A stretch of DNA of 64,000 nucleotides. Source: Propionibacteriaceae bacterium (lineage in GTDB: Bacteria > Actinomycetota > Actinomycetes > Propionibacteriales > Propionibacteriaceae). Position numbers and translations under genes: made by a program. The stretch is taken from positions 1-64,000 of the forward strand of contig JAITVK010000002.1 of the NCBI GenBank assembly GCA_031285845.1. Direction: 5' to 3'. Positions 46,380-55,332 of this stretch are shown here, piece after piece. The notes beneath the pieces are model-generated. The model was not told where the DNA came from and searched no databases. It saw only the letters and a program-made list of their open reading frames with translations. Each line of letters opens with the position of its first letter. Position 1 is the first letter of the stretch.

Positions 46380-47627
46380 ATGAGGATCTTGCTCAGGGCT
46401 CACAAGAATCCCTTTCGGGTCGCCAGCGCCTTTCGAACACTATCTGGAGACCTGATTGGGGGGAACGTTGGCAATCTTGTTTTTTCGCAAGCGGTCTGCC
46501 GCCTGCTGTCGACCAGCGAGTCGCAGATTGATACGAGTAAGTTGCGGGGATTGAGTCCCAATCAAGTCAACGCGAAGTACGACCAGGTCGTTATCCCTCT
46601 GGCGAATGCGTTTCGGCCCAGTTTCGCCGATGAGCTGGCCGAACTGACGAACTTGATCGCTTGCCTGGACATACCGGTAGTGGTGGTCGGGTGCGGGGTT
46701 CAGGCGCCGTTGAGTGGACAAGTGGCGCCTTCCTCACTCGATGAGACAGTGGCGGGATTCGTTTCGGTGGTGCTCGAGCATTCAGCCACCATTGGTGTGC
46801 GCGGCGAGATCACTGCGGCGTATCTCAAGAGGCTGGGGTTCGGCGATGACGCGGTTGATGTGGTGGGGTGCCCCTCCATGTTCATGTACGGCCCGCAGCT
46901 GAGTCTCACCCAGACGGGGCGGGGCATCACACGTGAGTCTCGGGTCTCGCTCAATGTGTCACCGTACCGCCCGGAAATGGCTGCCGTCTGTCTTGACCAC
47001 GCTGATCGTTACCCCAACTTGGTTTATACGGCGCAGGATCGAACGACTCTTGAGCTGATGATCACGGGAGAGTGGGATAGTCGGGTTCGGCGCCCACCAG
47101 GCTCGCTTACTTCCCTTGAGCATCCTCTGTTCAGGCAGAACCGGGTCCGCTTTTGCCTCGACCCGACGACATGGATGGAGCACTTGCGAAGCTTCGAGTT
47201 TTCATTCGGAACCAGAATTCATGGCAACATCACGGCGCTGCTTGCAGGTGTGCCCGCGGTCGTTTTGGCCCACGACTCGCGCACCCTCGAGTTGGCGCAG
47301 TATCACCAGATCCCTCACCGAGCGCTCAGTCGTGACCATGCCAACATGGATGCCGTCGAGCTTTTCTCTCACGCCGATTGGACACAAACGGTCAGCGGTC
47401 ACGCCGAGCGTTGGTCCCGTATGGCAACGTTTCTCGAACGAAACGGATTGCGTCACATAGATCAGCCAGGTCAGGCTCTTGGCGGTTTCGATGACCGCCT
47501 GGGGCGCACACACTTTCCGACCCCGATCCAGGTGGGTGGAACCTGGTTGAGTCGCCGTGAGGCAACCCTGCGAAGATGGATGAAGGCCACGTTAGCCCGC
47601 ACTGATCACACGACTGAGGAAGGCTAG
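46380..47627 (+). CDS. Polysaccharide pyruvyl transferase family protein
   Basis: 415 aa from ATG 46380, with AAGGGG 4-9 nt upstream. GGNVGNLVFSQA, IPVVVVGCGVQA, IGVRGEITAAYLKRLG and the C-terminal FSFGTRIHGNITALLAGVPAVVLAHDSRT are the pattern of the polysaccharide pyruvyltransferase family (CsaB-like). It may add pyruvate ketals to the polymer, giving negative charge; some members have other functions. It is divergent from the ABC permease and 12 bp before a GT2 gene. Confidence 0.88.
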   Translation: MRILLRAHKNPFRVASAFRTLSGDLIGGNVGNLVFSQAVCRLLSTSESQIDTSKLRGLSPNQVNAKYDQVVIPLANAFRPSFADELAELTNLIACLDIPVVVVGCGVQAPLSGQVAPSSLDETVAGFVSVVLEHSATIGVRGEITAAYLKRLGFGDDAVDVVGCPSMFMYGPQLSLTQTGRGITRESRVSLNVSPYRPEMAAVCLDHADRYPNLVYTAQDRTTLELMITGEWDSRVRRPPGSLTSLEHPLFRQNRVRFCLDPTTWMEHLRSFEFSFGTRIHGNITALLAGVPAVVLAHDSRTLELAQYHQIPHRALSRDHANMDAVELFSHADWTQTVSGHAERWSRMATFLERNGLRHIDQPGQALGGFDDRLGRTHFPTPIQVGGTWLSRREATLRRWMKATLARTDHTTEEG

Positions 47628-47639
47628 ACTGAGCCCATC

Positions 47640-48746
47640 ATGCAGGACTCACTCCCAATGACGCCACTGAAGCTGAGCTTTTGTGTGCCGGTCTACAACC
47701 GGGCGAACAGTCTCCGGAGATGTCTGGAGTCGCTGCTTGATCAGTCCATGCCGGATCAAGAATACGAGATTGTCGTCGTCGATGATGGGTCGACTGACGG
47801 GAGCGCCGATGTTGCGCGCACTCTGTTCATGGAGAGGGGATTTGCGCAGGGAAGGGTCTATAGGCTGCCGGGCAATTCGGGTGGGGCTTCAGTTCCGCGA
47901 AATGCGGCAGTTGGGTATGCTCGGGGCGAGTTCATGTTTTTTGTCGACTCAGATGATTATGTCAGCGTCGATCTCGCCGATCGGATTCACGCCTGCGCCA
48001 CACAGAATCGGTCTGACGTTGTATACGTTCGATATGGTGTTGTCGGCGATGGATTGCTTCCACCGAAGGGATTCAGCGGCCGGGGCAATCGACCACTGGC
48101 TGACCTCATCAAGGATCATCTTCTTTACGCCACAATGGTGCATAAAGCTTTCAGGCGGTCCGAGTGGGAGCGGCTGGGGATTGTGTTCGACTCCACAATC
48201 CGGGTGTATGAGGACATGCTAGCCACGGTGTCGTTCCTCATGGGAACAACCCGTTACTCCGTGCTTGCTGATCAGGAATACTACTTCCTGACGAATCAAG
48301 AGCCAACACGCTTACACGAGGCCGCACAGTCAATCGACGCGACATTCGATGTCTACGCGCGCGTTCTGGACGCCATCGCAGGCGGTTCCACGCACGACAC
48401 CCGAGTCAAGCTTGCCGCAGGCGCTGTGATCGTGAGTCGTGTCATGGCGTACGGCCCGGCGTCGGCGCACTCGTACCTTCGTCGAGACTGCCCGAGCGGC
48501 GTGGTCCGGCAATGGATGGATTTGTGGCAGTCATTCCTAGTGGGTCACCTGCCGCAAAACGCGGATCAGTTCATTAACCCTCGCGTCCGGCGTCAGGCTC
48601 AGGCGCTGCGCATCGGCAGTGTACTGCTGGCGCGCGCGGCGGCCACGATCGAGCGATTCAGAACAACCAATCTGGTTCTCGCGCGAGTTTTGGGCCGCGG
48701 GTTTGACGCTGGGATGCTCGTGCTCAGATGGATCAGGTCTCGTTAG
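47640..48746 (+). CDS. Family 2 glycosyltransferase
   Basis: 368 aa. LSFCVPVYNRANSLRRCLES, IVVVDDGSTDGSADVAR, NSGGASVPRNAAVGYARGEF and the metal site FFVDSDDYVS; MVHKAFRRSEW is the usual later GT2 motif. The donor cannot be told. Last complete gene of the island; to its right lie ATPase remnants. Confidence 0.92.
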   Translation: MQDSLPMTPLKLSFCVPVYNRANSLRRCLESLLDQSMPDQEYEIVVVDDGSTDGSADVARTLFMERGFAQGRVYRLPGNSGGASVPRNAAVGYARGEFMFFVDSDDYVSVDLADRIHACATQNRSDVVYVRYGVVGDGLLPPKGFSGRGNRPLADLIKDHLLYATMVHKAFRRSEWERLGIVFDSTIRVYEDMLATVSFLMGTTRYSVLADQEYYFLTNQEPTRLHEAAQSIDATFDVYARVLDAIAGGSTHDTRVKLAAGAVIVSRVMAYGPASAHSYLRRDCPSGVVRQWMDLWQSFLVGHLPQNADQFINPRVRRQAQALRIGSVLLARAAATIERFRTTNLVLARVLGRGFDAGMLVLRWIRSR

Positions 48747-48888
48747 CGACGGGTCATCCCTATGGCGTGGAGTGGGTTTCGTTCGCGTTAAGGCTAGGGA
48801 CGGTGCGCGAGCCTTGGTCACAGTTCTGAGCACGCATTGATGAGGACTCGCCGCTTCTGACGCGCTCCCGTCCTGGCTTCAAGTGCCC

Positions 48889-49125
48889 TCATCCCATACC
48901 CCATAACGCTGGCACGGGCATTCCCCAAATCTTGTCGCCCATCGCGACCGCGTCTTGAGCCAGGGTGCGGACGGCCCCGCCGAGGAAGCGGTCGCCAAGT
49001 TTCCCGGACGGCATACGGATGGATGGGCTTGACTTGACTGGTAGGTCTGGTTGGCTTTCATTTCGATGAGGAAGACTGGACCATCGGCGTAACTCAATGA
49101 CACGATCGACCTCGAGCGATCTCAG
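48889..49125 (-). pseudogene. 3' remnant of an AAA ATPase-DUF4143 gene
   Basis: Minus strand: EVDRVIEL, then after a one-base shift SYADGPVFLIEMKANQTYQS, then after another shift KLGDRFLGGAVRTLAQDAVA and IWGMPVPALWGMG with stop at 48889-48891. It is nearly the same as the last ~75 residues encoded by the broken copy at 51170 (KASQTYQSSQAKSIR, KIWGMPVSALWEMG). Two frameshifts and loss of everything upstream show decay. It marks the right edge of the polysaccharide island. Confidence 0.85.
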
Positions 49126-49250
49126 GCGGAGGCTTGGCGGCGCCTGCTCGCTGGGAGGAGCTTCTTTCCATTGTCGTGCTCACCGCGGGGCTGGGCTTGT
49201 CAGACAGCCGTTGGCCGGCGGGACACTGGCGCAGGGCGGTCGTGTTCTCG

Positions 49251-49342
49251 GCTAGAAGTACAGTAGAAATCCGGCTAAACGGCTAATAGAACTCAGGCTA
49301 TACGGATAGTAGAACTCAGGCTAGAGGTCCAATAGCTGTCAT
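49251..49342 (+). repeat. Four 23-bp direct repeats running into the start codon of an ATPase-DUF4143 gene
   Basis: Units 49251-49273, 49274-49296, 49297-49319 and 49320-49342 all begin GCTA. Units 2 and 3 share GCTA..ACGG..TA.TAGAACTCAG almost fully; unit 1 has AGTAGAAATCCG in the same place; unit 4 is more diverged (GCTAGAGGTCCAATAGC) and its last two bases are the first two of the ATG at 49341. Each unit holds a TAATAG/TAGTAG/CAATAG hexamer that resembles a -10 box. No Shine-Dalgarno is present. Confidence 0.88.
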
Positions 49343-50614
49343 GGACTACCTGCCTCGACTGTTCGACGCCTATCTGCCGGATCTGATGTCCGTCTTCCCG
49401 GCCTGCGCGATTGATGGTCCCAAGGCGGTCGGCAAGACAGCGACTGCCTCGCGCTTGGTCGCGGCGACCGTACGTCTCGATCGACCAGCGGAGGTTCAGG
49501 CTTTCCGACAAGATCCAGATCGCCTGTCGCGGCTGGCTCGGCCGCTGCTGATCGATGAGTGGCAGATGTATCCGCCAATATGGATCTGGTTCGACGCGCT
49601 GTGGACGATGGGGCGCCTGCTGGTTCGTTTCTTCTCACCGGCTCAGCCACGCCGCAGCAAGCTCCTCGCCACTCGGGCGCTGGGCGGATCATTCATCTGC
49701 GCATGCGCCCGTTTTCCCTCGTGGAACGCCAGATGGACACGCCGGCGGTTTCCCTTGCCGAGCTTCTTGCCGGTTCGCGCCCAGCGATATCGGGCCAAAG
49801 CCACGTGTCCATTCAAGCGTACGCGGACGAGATCACCCGTGGTGGACTGCCAGGTCTGCGCGCGGTTCCTGCTCGGTTTCGTAGCACGGCCTGGGACGGG
49901 TATCTTTCTGAGGTTTTCGACCGTGATCTGCCGGAACTGGGACGCGTGGTGCGTCGGCCAGACACGCTACGGAATTGGCTGCGCTCGTACGCGGCGGCCA
50001 CGGGCTCGATCGCCAGTTACACCGACATTTTGGACAACGCCTGTCCGAACGAATCCGACAAACCTACCAAAGCGACCACTCTCGCCTGGCGGGAGGCGCT
50101 CGGCAAAATGTGGCTGCTCGATCCATTGTCTGCCTGGGACGACCCTCTCCATCATCTCGGTCGTCTGGTCTCCGCCAGCAAGCATCACCTGGCCGATCCA
50201 GCGTTGCCAGCGCACCTGCTCGGCGTCACCGCTGACACGCTGCTGTCCTCCCCTGTCCCCGACAGTCCGAAAACCCCTCGGCTTGGAACGTTGTTCGGGG
50301 CCTTGTTCGAGTCGCTGGTCACTCTGTCGATCCGCGCCTACGCGACCATCATTGGCGTACGGGCGTCCCACTTGCGTACGCGCAATGGCGACCGAGAGAT
50401 TGACCTCATGTTGACTAGGGCCGATGGTCGATCTGTCGCCATCGAGGTCAAGTCGTCCGCTGACATCAACGCGCGAGATGTCCGCCACTTGGTCTGGCTG
50501 CGTGGTCGGATGGGTGAGGATCTGCTTGACGCCATCGTCATCAACACTGGCCCAGCAGCGTACCGCCGCGGCGACGGGATCGGCGTCATCCCCGCGAGCC
50601 TCATCGGAGTGTGA
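49341..50614 (+). pseudogene. AAA ATPase-DUF4143 protein, single-base frameshift
   Basis: The first part reads MDYLPRLFDAYLPDLM, Walker A CAIDGPKAVGKTATASRL and LLIDEWQMYPPIW, then leaves frame near 49583. The frame one base away continues DLVRRAVDDGAPAGSFLLTG with no loss of residues, so one G is missing in what should be TGGGAT. The rest is intact: SGQSHVSIQAYADEITRGGL, LRNWLRSYAAATGS, then the PD-(D/E)XK-like HLRTRNGDREIDLML and VAIEVKSS. With the base restored it would be ~424 aa, like the copy at 54178. Either a recent pseudogene or a sequencing error. Confidence 0.88.
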
Positions 50615-51169
50615 GAGGTGAGGATGCGCTGACTAGGGATGGTGGCCATGCCGACCGTGACGGATGGCCGCCCGGTTTTGCGGCGTCGGCACCGGCTCTC
50701 CTTCGCGCTATTAGAGAGGTGTCGGCACGATATTCTTGCACTGTGAATGCTGATGTCTAGGTGAATGCATTCAGTCTGTACCATGGAGGCGAAGTCTTTG
50801 TGGCCGCGGAACGCAGGGGTGGCGCTGGCTGGACGTTCGGGGCCTAAGTCACGCCGCTAGTGGGTTGGTCTGGCGCCCCAGAGCATGAGACCGCCGTTGA
50901 TAGCTCCACGGTGATTCGGAAGAACCGGTCCCAGGTGAGCCCAATCTGGCACTCGCCTGAGCGTTGGGCGGCGGGTTCGACGTGACAATGCTTGGATGCG
51001 GATAGGTGAAACATCGATTGTGACCCGTGATCCGAGGTAGAGTCCGGGGTCTGCTTAGTGTCAGGGCTTGGCGAAGTCTGTGAACTTTGTCTGCAGGTCA
51101 ACACATATTTCAGGAGGACTGACCATGTGGTGTCCTGGTGGTTTGGGTGCTGCGGTCTTCCCGGTTCCG
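50615..51169. other. Intergenic region with no recognisable gene
   Basis: 555 bp between two convergent ATPase-DUF4143 copies. I see no ORF with a ribosome site or a family motif, and no clear repeat. Confidence 0.5.
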
Positions 51170-52176
51170 TCATCCCATTTCCCACAACGCCGACACGGGC
51201 ATCCCCCAAATCTTGTCACCCATCGTGACTGTGTCGTGAGCCAGGGTGAGAACGGCTCCGCCGAGGAAGCGGTCCCCGAGTTTCTCGGCCAGCGTACGGA
51301 TGGATTTGGCTTGACTCGACTGGTAGGTCTGGCTGGCTTTGACCTCGATGAGGAAGACTCGACCGTCGGCGTACTCGATGACAAGATCGACCTCGACGCC
51401 GCCGCGATTCCGGTAGTGATAGAGGTTGAGATCTTCACTGGACCATGTCTTTTGTTTCATCAGCTCGCTGACGACGAACATCTCAAGCAGTCCACCGAGG
51501 TGTGTGCTCGTTTCGGGTGTTTCAAGCGCGGCAACGTTGACTCGGCCGAGATGCATCGCCAGCGCAGAGTCACTCACCGAGAGTTTGTGGCGGCCGATCT
51601 CGCGAGTCGTCAGGTTCGGGGTCCACGGGGGAAGGTCGTCGATCAAGTGGAGGGTGCGCAACGCGGTCAAATACGCTCCGATGGAGGAGGCGGGCATGCC
51701 AAGATCATTCGCCATTCTCGTCGGAACGGTCTCACTGCCGTGAGCGGCCGCGACCAGGCGCAACACTTCGCTCAGTCGGTTCGCCGCCAAGCTGCTCGAT
51801 ATTTCGGGAAGATCGCGAGTGACCATTCGACCGAGGTAGCCCTCCATCCAGTATCGGCGAACCCGGGGATCCAAGGTCAAAACCTCGGGGTAGCCACTAG
51901 CCCCGAGCGCGTTGGCGTACGTCGAACGATTCCAGTCGGAGATGTGGTGAGGGGACGCCAGGAGGTCACGCGCTGCGGCTGCGAAGTCATCCCAGTGGCT
52001 GTGGATCTCCCCCTGACTGAGGCCGCTCAAGCGCAACGTGACGGCTCGGCCCGCCAGGGAATCCGGCAGAGCGTTGACTTTCCCACCTGACGCGCGCCTT
52101 CGATGATCAAGACGCGGAAGGATCGGAGCAGTTCGCGCCCTGTCGGCAGAATGTGGCGGTCGATGAGGGTCGTCAT
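51170..52176 (-). pseudogene. AAA ATPase-DUF4143 gene with internal deletion of the Walker B region
   Basis: From ATG 52176: MTTLIDRHILPTGRELLRSF, VLIIEGARQVGKSTL (Walker A), then immediately, with a frame change near 52065, DSLAGRAVTLRLSGLSQGEI, which in this family lies ~60-70 residues further on. The Walker B, DEVQ and sensor segments are therefore missing. The rest is complete: SGYPEVLTLDPRVRRYW, a helix-turn-helix-like MANDLGMPASSIGAYLTALR and the PD-(D/E)XK-like EVDLVIEYADG...FLIEVKAS. Different subfamily (GARQVGKST) from the copies at 49341 and 54178, and no 23-bp repeats precede it. Confidence 0.85.
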
Positions 52177-52675
52177 AGGGCCGTGGTAGCGGAGTAGAAG
52201 GCTGGTGCTACGCAAAACGACAGGGTGATCGAAATTTTGGCAGAAACTTGTGGGCCCCAGGGCGGAACTGGGAACTGGGACTTCCAGTCGGCAGTGCACT
52301 CTGTCGCAAACCATGGCGCCGATCACGGCGAAGTTCAGGCCAGAGGAGAAAACTGAGTTTTGACGGTCGCGGAGTCGATTGGAGCGACGCCGTCCAACGC
52401 GATTCGAATGTTTGTCGCTGCGTTCAACAAGCGTGGGGGATTTCCATGTGGCTCAGCAAACCCGAACGGCTTCAGCCAGGAAACCCTCGCCGCCATGGAT
52501 GCCGCTGTTCACCGCTGAAACTTAATCGGCCCGTTCGACACCACCGACGAAATGTGGAGCGAGGTCCTGGCTGGTGATGACGCGTCGGCTTGAGATCACC
52601 AGCCGCTTCGCGAAAGACGCCAAATTGACTATTGACATATCTCAAGAGTGAGGATGGTCTCGTTTTGACTGCCGT
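52177..52675. other. Intergenic region with no recognisable gene
   Basis: About 500 bp upstream of the deleted ATPase copy. No gene, tandem repeat or hairpin stands out; it presumably includes the old promoter of that gene. Confidence 0.45.
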
Positions 52676-52835
52676 GTGGTGAGGATGAGGGCGATCTCGT
52701 GGTCGCCGTTGCGGGTACGAAGATGAGCCGCACTGGCCTCCGCTCTTAGAGCGTGCACCCCGACGCTGAGTGTGACCAGTGATTCGAACAACCGCCCAAG
52801 CAGCGTGCCCTGTTGCGGGCCCAGGGTGGTGCCTG
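52676..52835 (-). pseudogene. Duplicated internal fragment of the ATPase-DUF4143 gene
   Basis: 160 bp that repeat 53091-53250, inside the intact gene, in the same orientation and about 94% identical by eye. Encodes LLGRLFESLVTLSV, then SAAHLRTRNGDHEIALIL; the catalytic Asp of EIDL is Ala here. The offset is 415 bp. It has neither start nor end of the gene and is a duplication scar that could serve as a recombination partner. Confidence 0.88.
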
Positions 52836-52894
52836 TTTCATGCCTGCAGTGTGGTTGTACACACCAACCCGGTTCTCCACGCGAGGCCAGGTTT

Positions 52895-54178
52895 TCACGG
52901 CCCCAGTAGCGCAAGCGGGATGACGCCGATACCATCCGGGCGGCGGTACGCGATAGGCCCGGTGTTGATGATGACTCGATCCAGAATGAGATCCCCATAA
53001 ATGGAACGCAGCCACGCGAGGTGTCGGACATCGTGGTCCGAGACCGTGTTTGAGAGTTTGATCTCGATGGCGAGGATTTTCCCAGTCGTGGTGGTGAGGA
53101 TGAGGTCGATCTCGTGGTCGCCGTTGCGGGTACGAAGATGAGCCACACTGGCCTCCGCCCTTTGAGCGAGCACCCTGACGCTGAGTGTGACCAGTGATTC
53201 GAACAACCGCCCAAGCAGCGTGCCCTGTTGCGGGCCCAGGGTGGCGCCCGACCCGTCGAGCAAGGACTCACGAGTCAACCCCAACAGGCGTGCGGCGAGC
53301 GCGGGATCAGCCAGATGGTGCGTGGGAGTCTGGCTAAGGCGAGCAAGTTCATTCCCCAGGGGCGACCAGGACGGAAGGGGGTCGAGAAGCCAGATATGCT
53401 GCAACGCGTCGCGATAAGCGGTGGTTGTCGAACGAGCGGGTTTGCGGGACCAGCCCGCTGTTGCTGCGTCGAGGATCTGGGTGTAACTGGCCGTGCTCCC
53501 CGTCGCGGCGGCGTACGCGCGCAGCCAGTCAAGGAGGACGTTTGGGCGGCGTACAGACAAGCCTTGGTCGGGAATATCCCGATCCACGGCGTTGCGCAGA
53601 TAACTATCAAGTTCGCCCCTGAGGAGGCGGTCTGGCAGTCCGCGCAGTCCAGGGAATCCCGACCCCATGATCTCGTCGACATAGTTCGCCAAGCCAAAAT
53701 CGACGTGACCTTCCAGTGGAGCCCGTGAGCCCGCGAGGAGTTGCGTCAGACTCACGGTGGGCACCGCCAGATCGCGCTCGCTGAAAGCAAGTGGCCGCAT
53801 GCGTACTCGGGTGATCCGACCGGCGCCGGTGTGGGACGTGGCGCCGATCGCTGGGCTGGCGCTGCCCGTGAAGAGAAATTGACCAGGAGACCGGTCGTCA
53901 TCGACAGCTCGACGCACGACATCCCACACCTCGGGAACCTTTTGCCACTCGTCGAGAAGGATCGGACGTTCCCTTGTCAGGATCGCTGTCGGATCGGCGC
54001 TGACTGCTTCGCGAACCGCCTTCGAGTCGAGAAGGATTGTGGAGGTCGCTCGCTTACGGGCTGTCGACGTCTTCCCAATCGCTTTGGCCCCGTCGATCAA
54101 CACTGCCGGGAGCGCGCTCAAGAGCAAGTCGAGCTCGTCGTCTAGCACGCGGCGTACGTATTCCACGTGTCGAATCAT
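52895..54178 (-). CDS. Intact AAA ATPase-DUF4143 (PD-(D/E)XK-like) protein
   Basis: 427 aa from ATG 54178 (MIRHVEYV); a TTG at 54205 is in frame but inside the upstream repeat. Walker A VLIDGAKAIGKTSTA (~27-40), Walker B and partner LLDEWQKVPEVW, sensor FLFTGSASP, a middle helical/HTH-like part (LLDWLRAYAAATGSTASYTQ), and a C-terminal nuclease-like fold HLRTRNGDHEIDLIL..LAIEIKLS with Asp, Glu and Lys in PD-(D/E)XK order. Function unknown for this family to my knowledge. The only undamaged copy in the window. Confidence 0.92.
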   Translation of the reverse strand: MIRHVEYVRRVLDDELDLLLSALPAVLIDGAKAIGKTSTARKRATSTILLDSKAVREAVSADPTAILTRERPILLDEWQKVPEVWDVVRRAVDDDRSPGQFLFTGSASPAIGATSHTGAGRITRVRMRPLAFSERDLAVPTVSLTQLLAGSRAPLEGHVDFGLANYVDEIMGSGFPGLRGLPDRLLRGELDSYLRNAVDRDIPDQGLSVRRPNVLLDWLRAYAAATGSTASYTQILDAATAGWSRKPARSTTTAYRDALQHIWLLDPLPSWSPLGNELARLSQTPTHHLADPALAARLLGLTRESLLDGSGATLGPQQGTLLGRLFESLVTLSVRVLAQRAEASVAHLRTRNGDHEIDLILTTTTGKILAIEIKLSNTVSDHDVRHLAWLRSIYGDLILDRVIINTGPIAYRRPDGIGVIPLALLGP

Positions 54179-54233
54179 ACCAACAGCAGGAGGCGAATCA
54201 TACAAATAGCAGGACTTGAATCATACAAAGAGC
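54165..54233 (-). repeat. Three 23-bp direct repeats overlapping the start codon of the intact ATPase-DUF4143 gene
   Basis: On the minus strand, units at 54233-54211, 54210-54188 and 54187-54165 read GCTCTTTGTATGATTC, GCTATTTGTATGATTC and GCTGTTGGTATGATTC at their starts, then diverge before CCT. The start codon (ATG ATT C) is itself the repeated GTATGATTC of the third unit. TATGAT in each unit also resembles a -10 hexamer. Confidence 0.9.
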
Positions 54234-54507
54234 ATGAATTGAGTTGAGGGAATGGTCGCTACTGCGTGCGGGGTTTAGCGCGCGGGGACCGGTCGTACTC
54301 CCGATCCAGGCTCCCCGCATCGCCGAACTGCTTGCTCAGCAGGTACTTCATTGCGCGCTGAGCAAGCAACGGACTGCGGCGTATGCACATTATGAGATCT
54401 AGTTCATGTCTTCCCAGAATCGCCGTCCGTACCGATTCTGACGGAGGTTTTGCTAGTTTCGCGACTTCGCTTTCCGTGGTCGGGGGTTGGTTCCGTATAC
54501 TGCGGTC

Positions 54508-54996
54508 ATGATGGAGTGGATTCTGGCCCAGCCGTTCGCGGTGGCGGCGGTCTTTCTGACCGGTGTCGCGGCCGTACGCTCCCAATGCACCTATTGGCTG
54601 GGGCGCGGGATTCGCGCCGGTGTCATCCAGACGACGTGGGCTCGTCGGCTCACGCAAGACAAGACGGTACGGGCGCGCGCCCAGTTGGAACGGGTCGGTT
54701 GGCCGATCATCCCACTCAGTTTTCTGACCGTCGGGTTGCAGACCGCGATCAACCTCAGTGCCGGTTTGATCGGCTGGAACTGGCTTCGATACACCCTGGC
54801 CGCCGTCGCCGGATGGATCCTGTGGGGCTGCGTCTACGCCGCAGGCGGACTAGCCGTGTTCGCTGGCGCGACCGCCTTGGCCGCCCGGTCGCCTTGGCTC
54901 GTCGTTCTCGTCGGCCTGGTGATCGCGGTGATCGTGATCGCGATCGTCCTACGCCGTCGACGCCAACGTGCGAACGCGCCAGTGGCTGTCGAGTGA
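54508..54996 (+). CDS. Small DedA/VTT-family membrane protein
   Basis: 162 aa from ATG 54508 (MMEWILAQPFAVAAVFLTG). Several membrane segments: N-terminal, PIIPLSFLTVGLQTAINLSA, RYTLAAVAGWILWGCVYAA and WLVVLVGLVIAVIVIAIVL with a basic end RRRR. The order and the GW.IWG.VY region resemble DedA/SNARE-associated proteins, thought to move lipids across the membrane. TATACT lies exactly 6 nt before the ATG and there is no ribosome site, so it is probably leaderless. Confidence 0.78.
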   Translation: MMEWILAQPFAVAAVFLTGVAAVRSQCTYWLGRGIRAGVIQTTWARRLTQDKTVRARAQLERVGWPIIPLSFLTVGLQTAINLSAGLIGWNWLRYTLAAVAGWILWGCVYAAGGLAVFAGATALAARSPWLVVLVGLVIAVIVIAIVLRRRRQRANAPVAVE

Positions 54997-55039
54997 GAGC
55001 GGTCGCGGAGAGTGTGGGTCTCGCCGCAGGCCAAGGTGA

Positions 55040-55141
55040 GGTGTGATGTTCAGAGGCCGTTGGCCGTTCGACGGTTCTGCCAGTGGGGCGGCCGTCAATG
55101 TCCAGGAAGTCCCAGAACTCAGGGTTGAGTATGGCTTTCAC
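55040..55141 (-). pseudogene. Possible 5' fragment of a NUDIX hydrolase gene
   Basis: From GTG 55141: VKAILNPEFWDFLDIDGRPT, then GRTVER. The part EFWDFLDIDGRPTGRT resembles the N-terminus of isopentenyl-diphosphate-isomerase-like NUDIX proteins (WDIYDENRxPTGRTHxRG). No NUDIX box follows; the frame then runs antisense to the DedA-like gene. Short, so tentative. Confidence 0.3.
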
Positions 55142-55332
55142 GACACGCCCCATGGGTCGTGCGGGTCGTGCGGTGAGGTGCTCTGGGCGTAGGTGGAGGC
55201 CTCGGGCACTCTGCGGTCGCAATTCGGTCCGCGCGACCCTGCCTGGGTTGGGCTCGGATGCCCGGGGGTGACCGCCACAGGCGGACGTACGGTCGAGACT
55301 GGACAGTGGCGGGTGGGGCTGGGCAGTCCAAC

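Noticed and set aside
49251-49342. CRISPR array
   Set aside because: Units are contiguous without spacers and lie at a gene start; no cas genes are present.
52177-52330. 23-bp repeats upstream of the deleted ATPase copy (start 52176)
   Set aside because: Only a weak 19-21 bp similarity (CACCAGCC versus CCACGGCC) is present; the period is wrong and matches are few. This copy belongs to a different subfamily.
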